From Pseudobdellovibrionaceae bacterium (GTDB taxonomy: Bacteria; Bdellovibrionota; Bdellovibrionia; Bdellovibrionales; Bdellovibrionaceae), in contig CANFQX010000020.1 of assembly GCA_947449255.1 (NCBI GenBank), forward strand, positions 1 to 53,413: a DNA stretch of 53,413 nucleotides, read 5' to 3'. A program made the position numbers and the translations under genes. Below the pieces are notes generated by a model, which saw only the letters and a list, made by a program, of their open reading frames with translations, was not told the origin of the DNA and did not search any database. Within the stretch, counting starts at the first letter, position 1, and each line of letters begins with the position of its first letter. Positions 24,598-33,380 of the stretch are shown piece by piece.

Positions 24598-24948
24598 CTA
24601 GAGATCAGATGACGAATTAAGACTTGATGCCTGAAATTCCTTAACTTCTCGGCAAGACCAGTTGGCTGCCTCAATAGTCTTTCGAACAGCACCAATAATT
24701 TCCTCACAGGACTTAAGACTTTGGCTGGCACCAATATTTTGATCTACACCCTGCTTTGTATATATGGCCTTGCAGTGTTGATCAGGCAACAATTCAATGC
24801 GAAGCGTTCTTACTTGTTTTTCTCTTTTGCAAATTATGAGGGAATCACCACTTTCCGCAAAGGAAGTCAGTGAAAAAAAAAGCACTGCACAAGTTGAGAC
24901 TTGCAGTGCTTTTATTTTATTAAAGGTGAAAAATTGACCGTGGTCCAA
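24598..24948 (-). CDS. Secreted cysteine-containing hypothetical protein
   Basis: 116 aa. The N-terminus NKIKALQVSTCAVLFFSLTSFA-ES is a signal peptide. The mature protein has four cysteines (near residues 40, 58, 80, 98), likely two disulfides in the periplasm, and ends in a Ser-rich tail. No family recognised. I start at a TTG (24948) with GGAG six bases upstream; an ATG ten codons earlier has none. Oddly, a terminator-like hairpin with a nine-T run lies inside the signal-peptide codons (24873-24909). It precedes the amidase gene on the same strand by 26 bases. Confidence 0.6.
   Translation of the reverse strand: MDHGQFFTFNKIKALQVSTCAVLFFSLTSFAESGDSLIICKREKQVRTLRIELLPDQHCKAIYTKQGVDQNIGASQSLKSCEEIIGAVRKTIEAANWSCREVKEFQASSLNSSSDL
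24873..24909. terminator. Terminator-like hairpin within a coding start
   Basis: GCACTGCA (24882-24889) pairs with TGCAGTGC (24902-24909), plus three inner pairs across a 2-base bulge. On the minus strand nine T's follow, on the plus strand TTTTATTTTATT. It overlaps signal-peptide codons of the minus-strand gene at 24598-24948, so it could attenuate that gene. Confidence 0.6.
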
Positions 24949-25093
24949 TTTAATCTCCAGTTTATAATTAAGGCACATATATTGATATACATGCCAATTA
25001 CAACCTTACTTGACCATCAACAAAGTGAACAACAAAACTTAAGTTAAAGTTGCACCCTTAGACTAAATATAGACTTTAAAATAGGACAACTAA

Positions 25094-25354
25094 CTATGCA
25101 GTTTTTTGCTTTGCTGTTTTTTTAGTCGTCTTTTTCTCTTTAGCAGCTGATTCAACCAATTTTACGTTGGAATAATCAATAAAGCCTTCCTTTTTCAAAA
25201 GACCATCTTTTTTGTCAAAGTGAGTTTGAACTTTTACACCTTGAACCAAGATTTTCATTTTTGCAGCGTCTATAGCCAAAACAGAACCTTTTTTGCCTTT
25301 GTCCGAGCCAGTGATGACTTGAACAGTTGCGCCTTTTTTTATTTTTAGTTTCAT
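25094..25354 (-). CDS. rplX: 50S ribosomal protein L24
   Basis: The 86-aa protein carries the KOW motif of L24 at its N-terminus (IKKGATVQVITGSDKGKKGS), followed by the L24 core (LVQGVKVQTHFDKKDG, IDYSNVKLVE). It ends in a Lys/Thr-rich tail (KEKKTTKKTAKQKTA). L24 helps initiate 50S assembly by binding the 5' end of 23S rRNA. Its usual place is the spc operon; here it follows rpmB by 11 bases, apart from other r-protein genes. AAGAGG precedes the ATG. Whether another rplX exists elsewhere cannot be seen. Confidence 0.93.
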   Translation of the reverse strand: MKLKIKKGATVQVITGSDKGKKGSVLAIDAAKMKILVQGVKVQTHFDKKDGLLKKEGFIDYSNVKLVESAAKEKKTTKKTAKQKTA

Positions 25355-25365
25355 ATGAAAGCCTC

Positions 25366-25653
25366 TTACTTCTTAGTGCTTATTTTCTTTTTAATTCTGG
25401 TCTTAACAGCCAAAGCTCTTTTAGAGAGTTTTGATTCATCCGCATTAAGGATGAATGCATCCAAACCACCAATATGCTCCATATCACGGATAGCACTTGT
25501 TGCGACGTTCAATCTCACCATTGAGTTCAAAGCACGACTAAAAAGTCTTTTCTTTTGAACATTTGGTTGCGCGATCGATTTTGTTTTTATGTTGGAATGA
25601 GATACCAAGTTTTTTACAACAGGACCTTTTCCAGTAATTTCACATTTGCTCAT
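25366..25653 (-). CDS. rpmB: 50S ribosomal protein L28
   Basis: The 95-aa protein begins with the L28 signature MSKCEITGKGPVVKNLVSHSN, then QKKRLFSRALNSMVRLNVATS and a basic C-terminus. Only one cysteine remains, so it is the zinc-free form. It is longer than E. coli L28 (78 aa). GAGGAG precedes the ATG. It is the first gene of a two-gene unit with rplX, divergent from rpsR across a 285-base region that must hold both promoters. Confidence 0.94.
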   Translation of the reverse strand: MSKCEITGKGPVVKNLVSHSNIKTKSIAQPNVQKKRLFSRALNSMVRLNVATSAIRDMEHIGGLDAFILNADESKLSKRALAVKTRIKKKISTKK

Positions 25654-25938
25654 TATAAGCTCCTCTGGCTTGTCTTATGGGCTCGTCTTTTGGGCTCGCC
25701 TTAACACAGTGCAATGAATCTTTCGACTCTGAATACAAGTCTGAGGTACCCTTTATTAAAAACTTTGTGCCAAATGGACCAACGTATAGGTTAGTCCCTG
25801 AGATACGAAACTTTAAAACGAATATGGACGCCACAAACGAGAAACAATCATATAAAGTAAAAAGACACTTGATGGCAACCTTTTTTTCTTGTACACACAA
25901 TAACTCGCTAACCATAAGGAAATCAAATAGAGGATAGA

Positions 25939-26208
25939 ATGAAAAAGACGACTCGTAGCAAATACAGACAAGAATTCTCCGGTGACCACGTTTTTGACTA
26001 TAAAGATCCAGCATCTTTAACTCGCTTCATAGGCGATGGTGGAAAAATCACTCCATCTAGAATATCAAAACTTTCAATAGCTCAACAAAAACGTGTTGCT
26101 TCTGCAGTGAAAAAATCACGCAACCTGGCTTTGTTACCTTCTGGAACAGATTCTTTTGATACTTTCAGCCGAGCGGAAGCTATTTCGCCAGTTCCGTTTG
26201 AGATCTAA
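25939..26208 (+). CDS. rpsR: 30S ribosomal protein S18
   Basis: The 89-aa protein matches S18: YKDPASLTRFIGDGGKITPS, then RISKLSIAQQKRVASAVKKS and RNLALLPSGT. It has no cysteine, so it is a zinc-independent form. The C-terminal extension after LLPSGT is about 20 residues, longer than usual. GAGGATAGA stands before the ATG. S18 normally lies in rpsF-rpsR-rplI; here it stands alone, divergent from rpmB-rplX and closed by its own terminator. Confidence 0.94.
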   Translation: MKKTTRSKYRQEFSGDHVFDYKDPASLTRFIGDGGKITPSRISKLSIAQQKRVASAVKKSRNLALLPSGTDSFDTFSRAEAISPVPFEI

Positions 26209-26253
26209 TTAGATTTCAACATAAAAAGAACTTCCTTTTTGGAAAGCTAATAT

Positions 26254-26282
26254 AAAAAAACCGGCCTATCGCCGGTTTTTTT
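26254..26282. terminator. Bidirectional intrinsic terminator after rpsR
   Basis: Seven A's plus CCGGC (26254-26265) pair with GCCGG plus seven T's (26271-26282) around CTATC. It lies between convergent rpsR and the membrane protein gene. Confidence 0.95.
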
Positions 26283-26323
26283 ATGCCTAAAATCTTAGCC
26301 GACTTCCAAATAGGCAGCCTATA

Positions 26324-26716
26324 TTATGTTTTTGGCCTTCCACTCAAAAACCACGACCTTACAGTTATCAGCATCATCACCATGTAACTTTTACTCGACC
26401 ACACATGCAATTGATCCCCTGACAGCCCTAAAAGTAAAATCTCCGAAAAGGGCTTATCCCAATACACAATGCGCAAACAAAAAATGGGCACAGCAAATAA
26501 GACCCAAAACTGCAAGACACCGAAATACCAAACCTTTTCTTGAAAGCCTGAACTCCGATACTCCGAAATCAATAGGACTATCGGAGTTAAAACGAAAAGT
26601 GCGCCCGCAAAAACCGCAGCCACCTGCCGAACTTCAATAATTCTGAATATAAATATGACTGCAGCAATCACCGACAATTGAAGAACCAGGTAAGCTAAAT
26701 ATTTTTTTTGTCTCAT
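26324..26716 (-). CDS. Small four-helix membrane protein
   Basis: 130 aa, very hydrophobic, with probable transmembrane segments at about residues 6-26 (YLAYLVLQLSVIAAVIFIFR), 30-50 (VAAVFAGALFVLTPIVLLIS), 62-84 (VWYFGVLQFWVLFAVPIFCL) and around 108-123 (SYMVMMLITVRSWFL). No family is recognised. The ribosome site is weak. It is a single gene convergent with rpsR. Confidence 0.65.
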   Translation of the reverse strand: MRQKKYLAYLVLQLSVIAAVIFIFRIIEVRQVAAVFAGALFVLTPIVLLISEYRSSGFQEKVWYFGVLQFWVLFAVPIFCLRIVYWDKPFSEILLLGLSGDQLHVWSSKSYMVMMLITVRSWFLSGRPKT

Positions 26717-26870
26717 GTCTTAGAAGCTAGACCAAAGGGTAAGACTACACAAGCGGCGTCCCGCACCAAATTGCATTTAATTCGTTTTAATAGGTTTTCA
26801 GGATGGCACCTGAATTGCTTAATCCTATTTTGTTGCTTAACAAAAATCATAATTACGAAATGGAATTAAA

Positions 26871-27083
26871 ATGGAAACATTCAACCTTGAACTTAAGAAC
26901 TTTCAACTGAGATCCGAACTTAGACATTTTGGATTGAACCCCGCAGATTGGTCGATTATTAAACTTCAGTCACTGAGCTATTTGATAAAAAACAAAGTGG
27001 ATGAGTCTTTTTCACTTTACGGACAGCTTGAATATAAAAAAAGCAAGCCCACTTGGAAATCCCTTGAATTAGCGTCTTTTTAA
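26871..27083 (+). CDS. Small hypothetical protein, 70 aa
   Basis: A 70-residue soluble protein, mostly helical (ELKNFQLRSELRHFGLNPAD, then IKLQSLSYLIKNKVDESFSL), with no signal or membrane segment. GGAATTAAA precedes the ATG. Composition is protein-like and the frame has no competing open frame on the other strand. It ends six bases before the stop of the convergent gene at 27090. Function unknown. Confidence 0.55.
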   Translation: METFNLELKNFQLRSELRHFGLNPADWSIIKLQSLSYLIKNKVDESFSLYGQLEYKKSKPTWKSLELASF

Positions 27084-27089
27084 AAAGAC

Positions 27090-27755
27090 TTAATAAGACT
27101 CACAGGGAACAGAAAAAAGGCTGCGACCATACACTTCTTGTTCAGACATTAGCGATAGCGCCTTTCGTGGATCTTTACCTACTTCAGTGCTTGATTCTGA
27201 CATCCCAAGAAGCTCTTCACCGGGAAGCTTCTTGAAAATTTTTGATCGGAAATCATTCCAGACATCCTCCCCGTTGACTTGAATATATATATTTTTGAGC
27301 TGGCAGAACGTAGTCACCTCTGCCTCATGCAGCCAACCCAACTTTTCTGGACCAATCTCTGGAGGTTTATTACCCCAGGCAAGCCGCACCATCAACTCTA
27401 GACCATCATTCATTGCGGCTGAAATCTCTTTAATACCGTACAGCTGTGCTACGCACTCGGTGCTCGAGCTTAGAACATCCTTGGAGATTTTTTTTAGCAA
27501 AGAAAAGTATTCTGAGCACGAGCCAGGACTATTTCCGACCTGACAAGCTTCTTTCACCCTAACAAGGGAAGGGGGCATTTTGCTTTTTTTAATCTCTTTG
27601 GGAAATAAAACTCCGATCTGCAGGTCTCGCACGATTTCCTCCTGAGAGTCACAGACAGTGTGAAGAGGATTCATCAAAAAAACTAAGGCGATACCTATCA
27701 GAATGGCAATAAATGCTAAAAGGGGCTTTGGGAGGGAGCTGATAAAGTTTTCCAT
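27090..27755 (-). CDS. Membrane-anchored periplasmic hypothetical protein
   Basis: 221 aa. One N-terminal transmembrane anchor (residues 10-30, PLLAFIAILIGIALVFLMNP) is followed by a ~190-residue soluble domain with six cysteines (first VCDSQEE near 35, then CQVG, GSCSEY, TECVAQ, FCQLK and VPCESY at the end), suggesting disulfides in the periplasm. No family recognised. It stands alone beside tRNA-Pro. Confidence 0.7.
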   Translation of the reverse strand: MENFISSLPKPLLAFIAILIGIALVFLMNPLHTVCDSQEEIVRDLQIGVLFPKEIKKSKMPPSLVRVKEACQVGNSPGSCSEYFSLLKKISKDVLSSSTECVAQLYGIKEISAAMNDGLELMVRLAWGNKPPEIGPEKLGWLHEAEVTTFCQLKNIYIQVNGEDVWNDFRSKIFKKLPGEELLGMSESSTEVGKDPRKALSLMSEQEVYGRSLFSVPCESY

Positions 27756-27841
27756 AATATTAAATAAGCATACTTATGTTCTGCGTTAGAATCTACTAGT
27801 TTGACAAATGTCTCCATACTTACTAATTTCCTGGTCTCAGT

Positions 27842-27918
<77 letters not shown>

Positions 27919-28021
27919 ATTTTCTTCTTAATATCTAAAAACTAATCTATAAATATTTTCCATACCAAGCTTTAACATCTCCGTAACATGAGATGTTCGT
28001 GGATTTAACTCACTTAAAATC

Positions 28022-28804
28022 TCATACAGTCTCTATCATTTGCTCGCGAGGAAAACGCAGACGAGGACCATAGAGGCCGCCTTCTGCCCGTCTGCCTGCG
28101 CCGATAATCATCACAATTTTTTCATCGCTAGGGAGGCCTAATGCTTTCTTTGCACGATGAGAATCAAACCCCTCCATGGGGCACGTATCAAATCCATGAG
28201 CGCGAAATGCCAACATTAGGTTTTGACAAGCTAACGCGCAGGACTTCACTGACCACAGAGTTAAGCCGAATGAACTGAGTGGCTCTCTTGGGACCGGTCT
28301 AAAAAAACCTGCCAGAGTATTGAAAAGCCATTTTATCGGCATCATTAAATTTAAGAAACCAACGCTATAGACCATGGGCACGAGCTTGCTGTAATAAAAT
28401 TCAACCGACTTGGGTGCTCCTCCAGGTTGAGATCTCAATAGCTCCAACATTTGCTGGCTGTGCCTTCGCCATTTTTTAGGAGTGGCTACACAGACAATAA
28501 GTTCTGCACTGGTCGCAGCAGCTGGTTGTGAAAAACAGGCTTTGATTAGGTTTTCCCTAACTTGCAGATTTTTAATTTTATAAAACTTCCAGGTTTGCAG
28601 ATTTGATGAGTTTGGTGCCAACAAGGCTAAATCTAAACATTCATCAAGAACAGACTCTGGAATTTTTTCGTCAGTAAATTGCCTGACTGATCTTCTTGCA
28701 TGAACTAAAGCTTTGAATGACTTAGGGTCAGAGAAAGCTACACTTTTTTCGCTTTCTGGAAATGAATTTTCCATGGCCTTAAAAATATTTTTTTCGTCTT
28801 TCAT
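28022..28804 (-). CDS. Nitroreductase-family flavoprotein
   Basis: This 260-aa FMN-dependent nitroreductase-family protein has RRSVRQFTDEKIPESVLDEC near residue 37 (the FMN phosphate arginines), LALLAPNSSNLQTWKFYKI near 58 (substrate/FMN loop), and GFDTCPMEGFDSHRAKKALG near 208. These enzymes reduce nitro compounds, quinones or related substrates with NAD(P)H. A middle segment (MVYSVGFLNLMMPIKWLFNT, 140-165) is unusually hydrophobic for the family. AGGTG precedes the ATG. Two copies of ATTGATCATT lie just upstream and may be operators. Confidence 0.88.
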   Translation of the reverse strand: MKDEKNIFKAMENSFPESEKSVAFSDPKSFKALVHARRSVRQFTDEKIPESVLDECLDLALLAPNSSNLQTWKFYKIKNLQVRENLIKACFSQPAAATSAELIVCVATPKKWRRHSQQMLELLRSQPGGAPKSVEFYYSKLVPMVYSVGFLNLMMPIKWLFNTLAGFFRPVPREPLSSFGLTLWSVKSCALACQNLMLAFRAHGFDTCPMEGFDSHRAKKALGLPSDEKIVMIIGAGRRAEGGLYGPRLRFPREQMIETV

Positions 28805-28840
28805 TGGACACCTACTTTAAATGGTATTTTATTTCAATCT

Positions 28841-28865
28841 ATTGATCATTGATATATTGATCATT
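28841..28865. promoter_or_regulatory. Tandem ATTGATCATT operator candidate
   Basis: Two identical 10-mers (28841-28850 and 28856-28865) begin 15 bases apart, each centred on the palindrome TGATCA. They lie 37-61 bases upstream of the nitroreductase start. Repeats in this position often bind MarR- or LysR-type regulators of nitroreductases; the regulator is unknown. Confidence 0.4.
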
Positions 28866-28880
28866 AACAATTGGACTAAG

Positions 28881-30296
28881 CTAGCCCTGATTTTTCATCC
28901 AAGCTAAATATTCTCGTATGGTTTTTTCAAATCCATGAGTTGTTGGCTCGTACAATTTTGCGTCTTTGACTTCCTCGGGCAAATAACTTTGAGAGGCCCA
29001 GCCTTTGGGATGACTGTGAGGATATTTGTAGTCTTTGCCGTAACCCAGATCTTTAGCCAGATTCGTTTTTGCAGAACGCAAATGCAAGGGAACTGGTAAT
29101 GTTTTGGTTTTTTCTACCAATTCACGAGCGCGATTTAAAGCATTATAGGAGGCATTGGATTTAGGGCATGAGGCCAAATAGGTTGTAACCTGAGCAAGGG
29201 TGATGGCCCCTTCAGGTAAACCTATAGCTTCAACAGCCTGAAGGCCAGAAACGGCCACTGAAATAGCCCTGGGGTCAGCGTTGCCAATATCCTCGGAGGC
29301 CAAAATAATCAATCTGCGAGCGATAAAAACCGGATCTTCTCCACCCTCAAGCATCCTTGCTAGGTAATAAACTGCCGCATCAGGATCGCTGCCTCGCACA
29401 CTTTTAATGAGTGCCGAAACAAGATCATAATGCATTTCTGAGTTTTTATCATATCCTATTGGATTGCCCTGAAGAAGCTCTCTCATCTCGGCGACATCGA
29501 GCAGATTTTTTGAGCTGCTGCTGATTTGAGAATTCTGTTGAAGAGATGATGGAGAATCTGGTTGAGATTGTAAATTAAGTTCTTCAGAAGAACTTGTGGC
29601 AGAGCTAGGGGATGATATTGAATCTGCACTTGGAGCAAAACTTGAAAAACTGTAGAGAATTTCAAGACTATTAATCAATCTTCTGGCATCACCATCGGAA
29701 AAATCCAAAATATTTTCCGCCGCTGCTGCGGTCAGTATTTGATCAATTTTTTTTTGATAATGATCTTCAGCTCTGTGAATGATTTGTTCAAGGTCTGCTT
29801 CAGTCAGGCGTTCAAAGACGACTACTCGGCAACGACTCAGTAGGGCTCTATTCAATTCATAACTTGGATTTTCTGTCGTAGCGCCGACCAAGACCAAGTC
29901 CCCTTTTTCAACAAAGGGCAATAGGATATCTTGTTGCGATTTATTAAAGCGATGGATCTCATCCACAAAAAGAACGGTTTTTTGTTGAATTTGAAGTCGA
30001 CGGTCTCGGCCTGCTTCACCCACTTCTCTCAACACTTTAGCACCAGCGTCTATGGCATTGATATTTACAAAATGGGCATTAAAATGTTGCGATAGCGCTA
30101 AGGCGAAGGTGGTCTTGCCTGTGCCCGGTGGTCCCCAAATGATTAAACTTGGAAGATAACCTTTCCTCAGCATCTGCCCCAACTTTGAATGCAATCCTAT
30201 GGTCTTTTGTTGGCCAATGATTTGATCTAAATTTTTTGGACGAAGTATTTCTGATAGAGGTGACAAGCTTTGAGCCGCTGATGAAAATAAATCCAT
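28881..30296 (-). CDS. rarA: Replication-associated recombination protein A (AAA+ ATPase)
   Basis: RarA/MgsA acts at stalled replication forks and is related to clamp loaders. In 471 aa: Walker A in [18 protein letters not shown] near residue 53, Walker B in [17 protein letters not shown] near 108, sensor 1 in [14 protein letters not shown] near 137, and the C-terminal tetramerisation domain ([20 protein letters not shown], then [12 protein letters not shown]). An insertion of about 50 Ser/Gln/Pro residues (217-269) sits between the AAA+ lid and the C-terminal domain, where other RarA proteins have a short linker. The start is the ATG with weak GATGGG upstream. Confidence 0.95.
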   Translation of the reverse strand: MDLFSSAAQSLSPLSEILRPKNLDQIIGQQKTIGLHSKLGQMLRKGYLPSLIIWGPPGTGKTTFALALSQHFNAHFVNINAIDAGAKVLREVGEAGRDRRLQIQQKTVLFVDEIHRFNKSQQDILLPFVEKGDLVLVGATTENPSYELNRALLSRCRVVVFERLTEADLEQIIHRAEDHYQKKIDQILTAAAAENILDFSDGDARRLINSLEILYSFSSFAPSADSISSPSSATSSSEELNLQSQPDSPSSLQQNSQISSSSKNLLDVAEMRELLQGNPIGYDKNSEMHYDLVSALIKSVRGSDPDAAVYYLARMLEGGEDPVFIARRLIILASEDIGNADPRAISVAVSGLQAVEAIGLPEGAITLAQVTTYLASCPKSNASYNALNRARELVEKTKTLPVPLHLRSAKTNLAKDLGYGKDYKYPHSHPKGWASQSYLPEEVKDAKLYEPTTHGFEKTIREYLAWMKNQG

Positions 30297-30465
30297 AGGC
30301 CCATCTATAATGCATTCAAATTAAAAAACCTAGAACAATAGTAAGTAGTGATAAAAATAAAGCGGCAGTTCATAGTTAAAGTTCCTATTTAGATTTCAGC
30401 TCGATTTTTTTTTGGACAACAAAATATCTTTAAATCTAAACTCAATATCTAAGACAAATGGCATA

Positions 30466-31062
30466 CTAAATAGGATTTTCAACTTGCAGGCTCCCAAAAA
30501 CTTTCAAGGGCAGTTGTAGATCGCTGCCCGGAGTTTGTTCGTAGCCTATGACCTCGATGGTTGCAGTAGTTGAAAAAGCCCCCCCCTCAACATTCACGGC
30601 ACCACAATAGAGAGGGCAATCTGTCTGCCAAGTTGTTGATCCTGCTGGAATTATAGCCTCTTGGGTCGAGCGCCTCCACCAAGATAGGCTTGTGCTAGAG
30701 GATCCACCATTAGTTTCTTCAATGGAATTTAAAGAAGCTAGATTTTCTCCTGCAAAGGTGCATTCATAAGCCCCGCTGTTTGGAACTTGCATTTTGATTC
30801 TTAAAAGAACGATATATAAATCTGTACCCACGTTTTTTTTTGTAAAAATGAGTCTTGGAATACGGAAATAGGCAGATGTAATATCTGTCGAGGCCGAAGT
30901 GCCTGCACTGGTAGCAGTCAATTTTGCAAAGCAACTGGCAGCCACAGTTGGAATAATTAAGGCCTTTGAAATTGAGCTTTTTATAGTAAGCACAGACTCA
31001 TCGGCCCCACCACAACTTAAAAGAGTGGATGAAATAAGAAATATAAATAGTAACTGTCTCAT
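30466..31062 (-). CDS. Lipoprotein at the end of the pil operon
   Basis: 198 aa with a lipoprotein signal peptide: MRQLLFIFLISSTLLSCGG, lipobox LLSC with Cys17. The mature part is Ser/Thr-rich and beta-like, with several cysteines (ASCFAK, YECTFAG, TDCPLYCG) that may form disulfides. AGAGGAGG precedes the ATG only 11 bases after the pilQ stop, so it is the last gene of the pilMNOPQ unit. It may assist secretin function as a pilotin-like or periplasmic partner, but nothing in the sequence proves that. No family recognised. Confidence 0.8.
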   Translation of the reverse strand: MRQLLFIFLISSTLLSCGGADESVLTIKSSISKALIIPTVAASCFAKLTATSAGTSASTDITSAYFRIPRLIFTKKNVGTDLYIVLLRIKMQVPNSGAYECTFAGENLASLNSIEETNGGSSSTSLSWWRRSTQEAIIPAGSTTWQTDCPLYCGAVNVEGGAFSTTATIEVIGYEQTPGSDLQLPLKVFGSLQVENPI

Positions 31063-31073
31063 AAATCCTCCTC

Positions 31074-33353
31074 TTATAAATCTTTAGTGGCAGAACTTTC
31101 GAGTTGGCCTAAAATTCGTGGCGTTAGGAAAATCAATAGCTCTGATTTTCTTTTTGAAATATCTTTCGTTTTAAATAGCCAACCTAAAAATGGCGTGTCT
31201 CTAAGCCAAGGAACACCTTGTTCTCCGTCGGTGGCATCACTTTGATAAATTCCACCTATCACTGCCGTCTGACCATTTTTGACCAAGACTTTAGTATTGG
31301 CTTCCCTGGAATTCACGGCGAAGCTTCCCGCTGCAGGATCTACCACGGCACCTTGAAACTGCCTATTGACTCCTACCTTCATGATAACAGATCCATCCGA
31401 AGTGACCTGAGGAGTTACTTCAAGCTTTAAGGTCAATGGCTTAAATTGAAACGAAACTTGGGTTGAATTGCCATTTACAGTCACCTGTTTAACTGGGACC
31501 TCGGTGGTTTGATTGATATCTGCCTTTTCATTGCTCAAAGTGAAAATTCTGGGGGAGGCTAGAACTTTTACTTTATTTTCCTGCTCCGACAAAGATAAGG
31601 CTGATGTAATGCTGCCAAAGATATCCAATGTTCCTATATCAAACCCCAATGCGAAGTTTGGAGATTTGGACGTACTGCCTTGATTCACTGCAAATCGCGG
31701 TGTCATATTGACTGGACCTTTTGGCGAATTGCCCAACTTGATTTGAGCACCGTTACTGGCCCAGTTAACGCCGATACTGCGCGTGAATTCTTCTTGAGCT
31801 TCGACAATTTTACCTTCAATCAGCACCTGCTGGGGCTGAATATCTAAACTTGCAATGAGCTTTGCTACTCGAACTAGATTTTCTTCAATATCTGTGACCA
31901 CTAGGGCGTTGGTGCGAACATCCCCGACGACTTTGCCTCTCTCGCCAAGAAAGTCTTTTAATTTTTTCTCGAGTTCATCGACTTTTGCGTAACTAATGGG
32001 GAACATTCGAACCTTCAGAGCTTCCACGGCTTTCCTAGAAGCTGCCAACTTGTTTGCATCTTCTTCTTCAGCTTTAAGATCTGCGATTGGAGCAATCCTT
32101 AATAAATTACCTTGTCTGGAATAACCCAGCTTTCTTGCCCGCATGATAACAACCAGCGCTTGATCCCACGGCACTTGCCTAAGTTTAAGACTGATATTTC
32201 CTTTGATCTCTTCAGAAATTATAACATTCAAACCGCTCTGATCAACAATTTCAGCCAAAGCTTTTTGAATAGGCATTTCGTCATACTCCATAGAAATTTT
32301 ATTTCCATAAAACTGCGTATTTCCTGCCAAGAAATCAGTAAGCGTCTGTCCTGCCAAAGCTTTACTTTCCTGGCTTTCAACTCCGGCTTGCTCTGAAAGT
32401 CCTCCTGCATTTTCGCCAAGATTTGAGCCTGCTGTGGCTTGCATGTTAGGACTCATTGTTTCAGACGGTGTGCCACCAGCCACAATCAATAAGCTGTTTC
32501 CTTCAGATTGAACGGCTGGCTCCGAAACGCCCTCTCGCATTTGAACAACGAATCTAGCTTTATTCGATCCTATATTTTGATAGGCATCGATGGCACCCAC
32601 TGAGCCTTTTATATCACGGGTGTTTAATGATCGCTTTAATCGGTCTGGTAAAATTGCATTATCAACTTCAACAATGAACTGATGTAAGTCAGGGTTTGTC
32701 CGAGTTGTAAAGGTCAGGGGGCGATCACCTTGAACTATGATCGTGCCTCCATTTTCATTCGCCTTGAACTTAAGGTCTGTGATATTTGCCGGAGAGGCCT
32801 TCGGACTGGCAGTTTCTGTCGAGGGTGCGGGGCTCAATTCCGGAGCTGCCGCCGGAACTTGTTCCACTGCAACAGGTGGCACTTCTTGAGTGACAGCAGG
32901 TTCAGCTATTTCCTGAACTACAGGAGCTTCTTCGACAGTTGGACTTGGAGCAGGAGTTGGAGACTGATCAAGTTCTGGTTGAGTTGCCGTCACTTCCGTT
33001 TTTTCAATTGAATCTTTTGATGGTTCACCACCGGCCTGCTGAAGCTCTTCCTCAATAGATGATTCTTTATTCTTTACTTCAGTTGGAGCCGCCTGCGGTT
33101 CTTGCGCGGTTTTTGAATCCACAGAAGGCTCATCAAAATTTGAAAAATTGTCCGCTGTCTTTGCTTCATCGCTAGAACTAGAACTTGATTTTTTGCCTTC
33201 CGGCTTGTCCTCAAGAGATCCAGCTTCATTTGATGCCTGATCACTTGGCTCACTGAAAGCATCATCCTCATTACTTTGTGTTGGCTGACTTGAACATGAC
33301 GTCAGAGTGGCAATCATTGCACCTAGAAAAATTAATCTAATGAATCCATTCAT
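31074..33353 (-). CDS. pilQ: Type IV pilus secretin PilQ
   Basis: Outer-membrane secretin ring for type IV pili, 759 aa. A lipoprotein signal (LIFLGAMIATLTSCSS, lipobox Cys near 20) is followed by a ~160-residue Glu/Ser/Pro/Ala-rich region. Next come an AMIN domain near 194-290 (VSEPAVQSEGNSLLIVAGG), the secretin short N-domain near 350-400 (KISMEYDEMPIQKALAEIVD), the N1 domain near 440-510, and the secretin beta-barrel from about 555 (ASPRIFTLSNEKADINQTTE; SELLIFLTPRIL at the end). AAGGGG precedes the ATG. It follows pilP in the pilMNOP order typical of Gram-negatives. Type IV pili are needed for prey entry in Bdellovibrio. Confidence 0.97.
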   Translation of the reverse strand: MNGFIRLIFLGAMIATLTSCSSQPTQSNEDDAFSEPSDQASNEAGSLEDKPEGKKSSSSSSDEAKTADNFSNFDEPSVDSKTAQEPQAAPTEVKNKESSIEEELQQAGGEPSKDSIEKTEVTATQPELDQSPTPAPSPTVEEAPVVQEIAEPAVTQEVPPVAVEQVPAAAPELSPAPSTETASPKASPANITDLKFKANENGGTIIVQGDRPLTFTTRTNPDLHQFIVEVDNAILPDRLKRSLNTRDIKGSVGAIDAYQNIGSNKARFVVQMREGVSEPAVQSEGNSLLIVAGGTPSETMSPNMQATAGSNLGENAGGLSEQAGVESQESKALAGQTLTDFLAGNTQFYGNKISMEYDEMPIQKALAEIVDQSGLNVIISEEIKGNISLKLRQVPWDQALVVIMRARKLGYSRQGNLLRIAPIADLKAEEEDANKLAASRKAVEALKVRMFPISYAKVDELEKKLKDFLGERGKVVGDVRTNALVVTDIEENLVRVAKLIASLDIQPQQVLIEGKIVEAQEEFTRSIGVNWASNGAQIKLGNSPKGPVNMTPRFAVNQGSTSKSPNFALGFDIGTLDIFGSITSALSLSEQENKVKVLASPRIFTLSNEKADINQTTEVPVKQVTVNGNSTQVSFQFKPLTLKLEVTPQVTSDGSVIMKVGVNRQFQGAVVDPAAGSFAVNSREANTKVLVKNGQTAVIGGIYQSDATDGEQGVPWLRDTPFLGWLFKTKDISKRKSELLIFLTPRILGQLESSATKDL

Positions 33354-33380
33354 TAGGCACCCCTTCAGTAGAGAATCCGA

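Noticed and set aside
25677-25937. 86-codon plus frame between rpmB and rpsR
   Set aside because: It fills the divergent promoter region, has no ribosome site and no recognisable motif; likely chance.
25640-26014. 124-codon minus frame overlapping rpmB and rpsR
   Set aside because: It overlaps two clear ribosomal genes, has no ribosome site, and its composition is unlike a protein.
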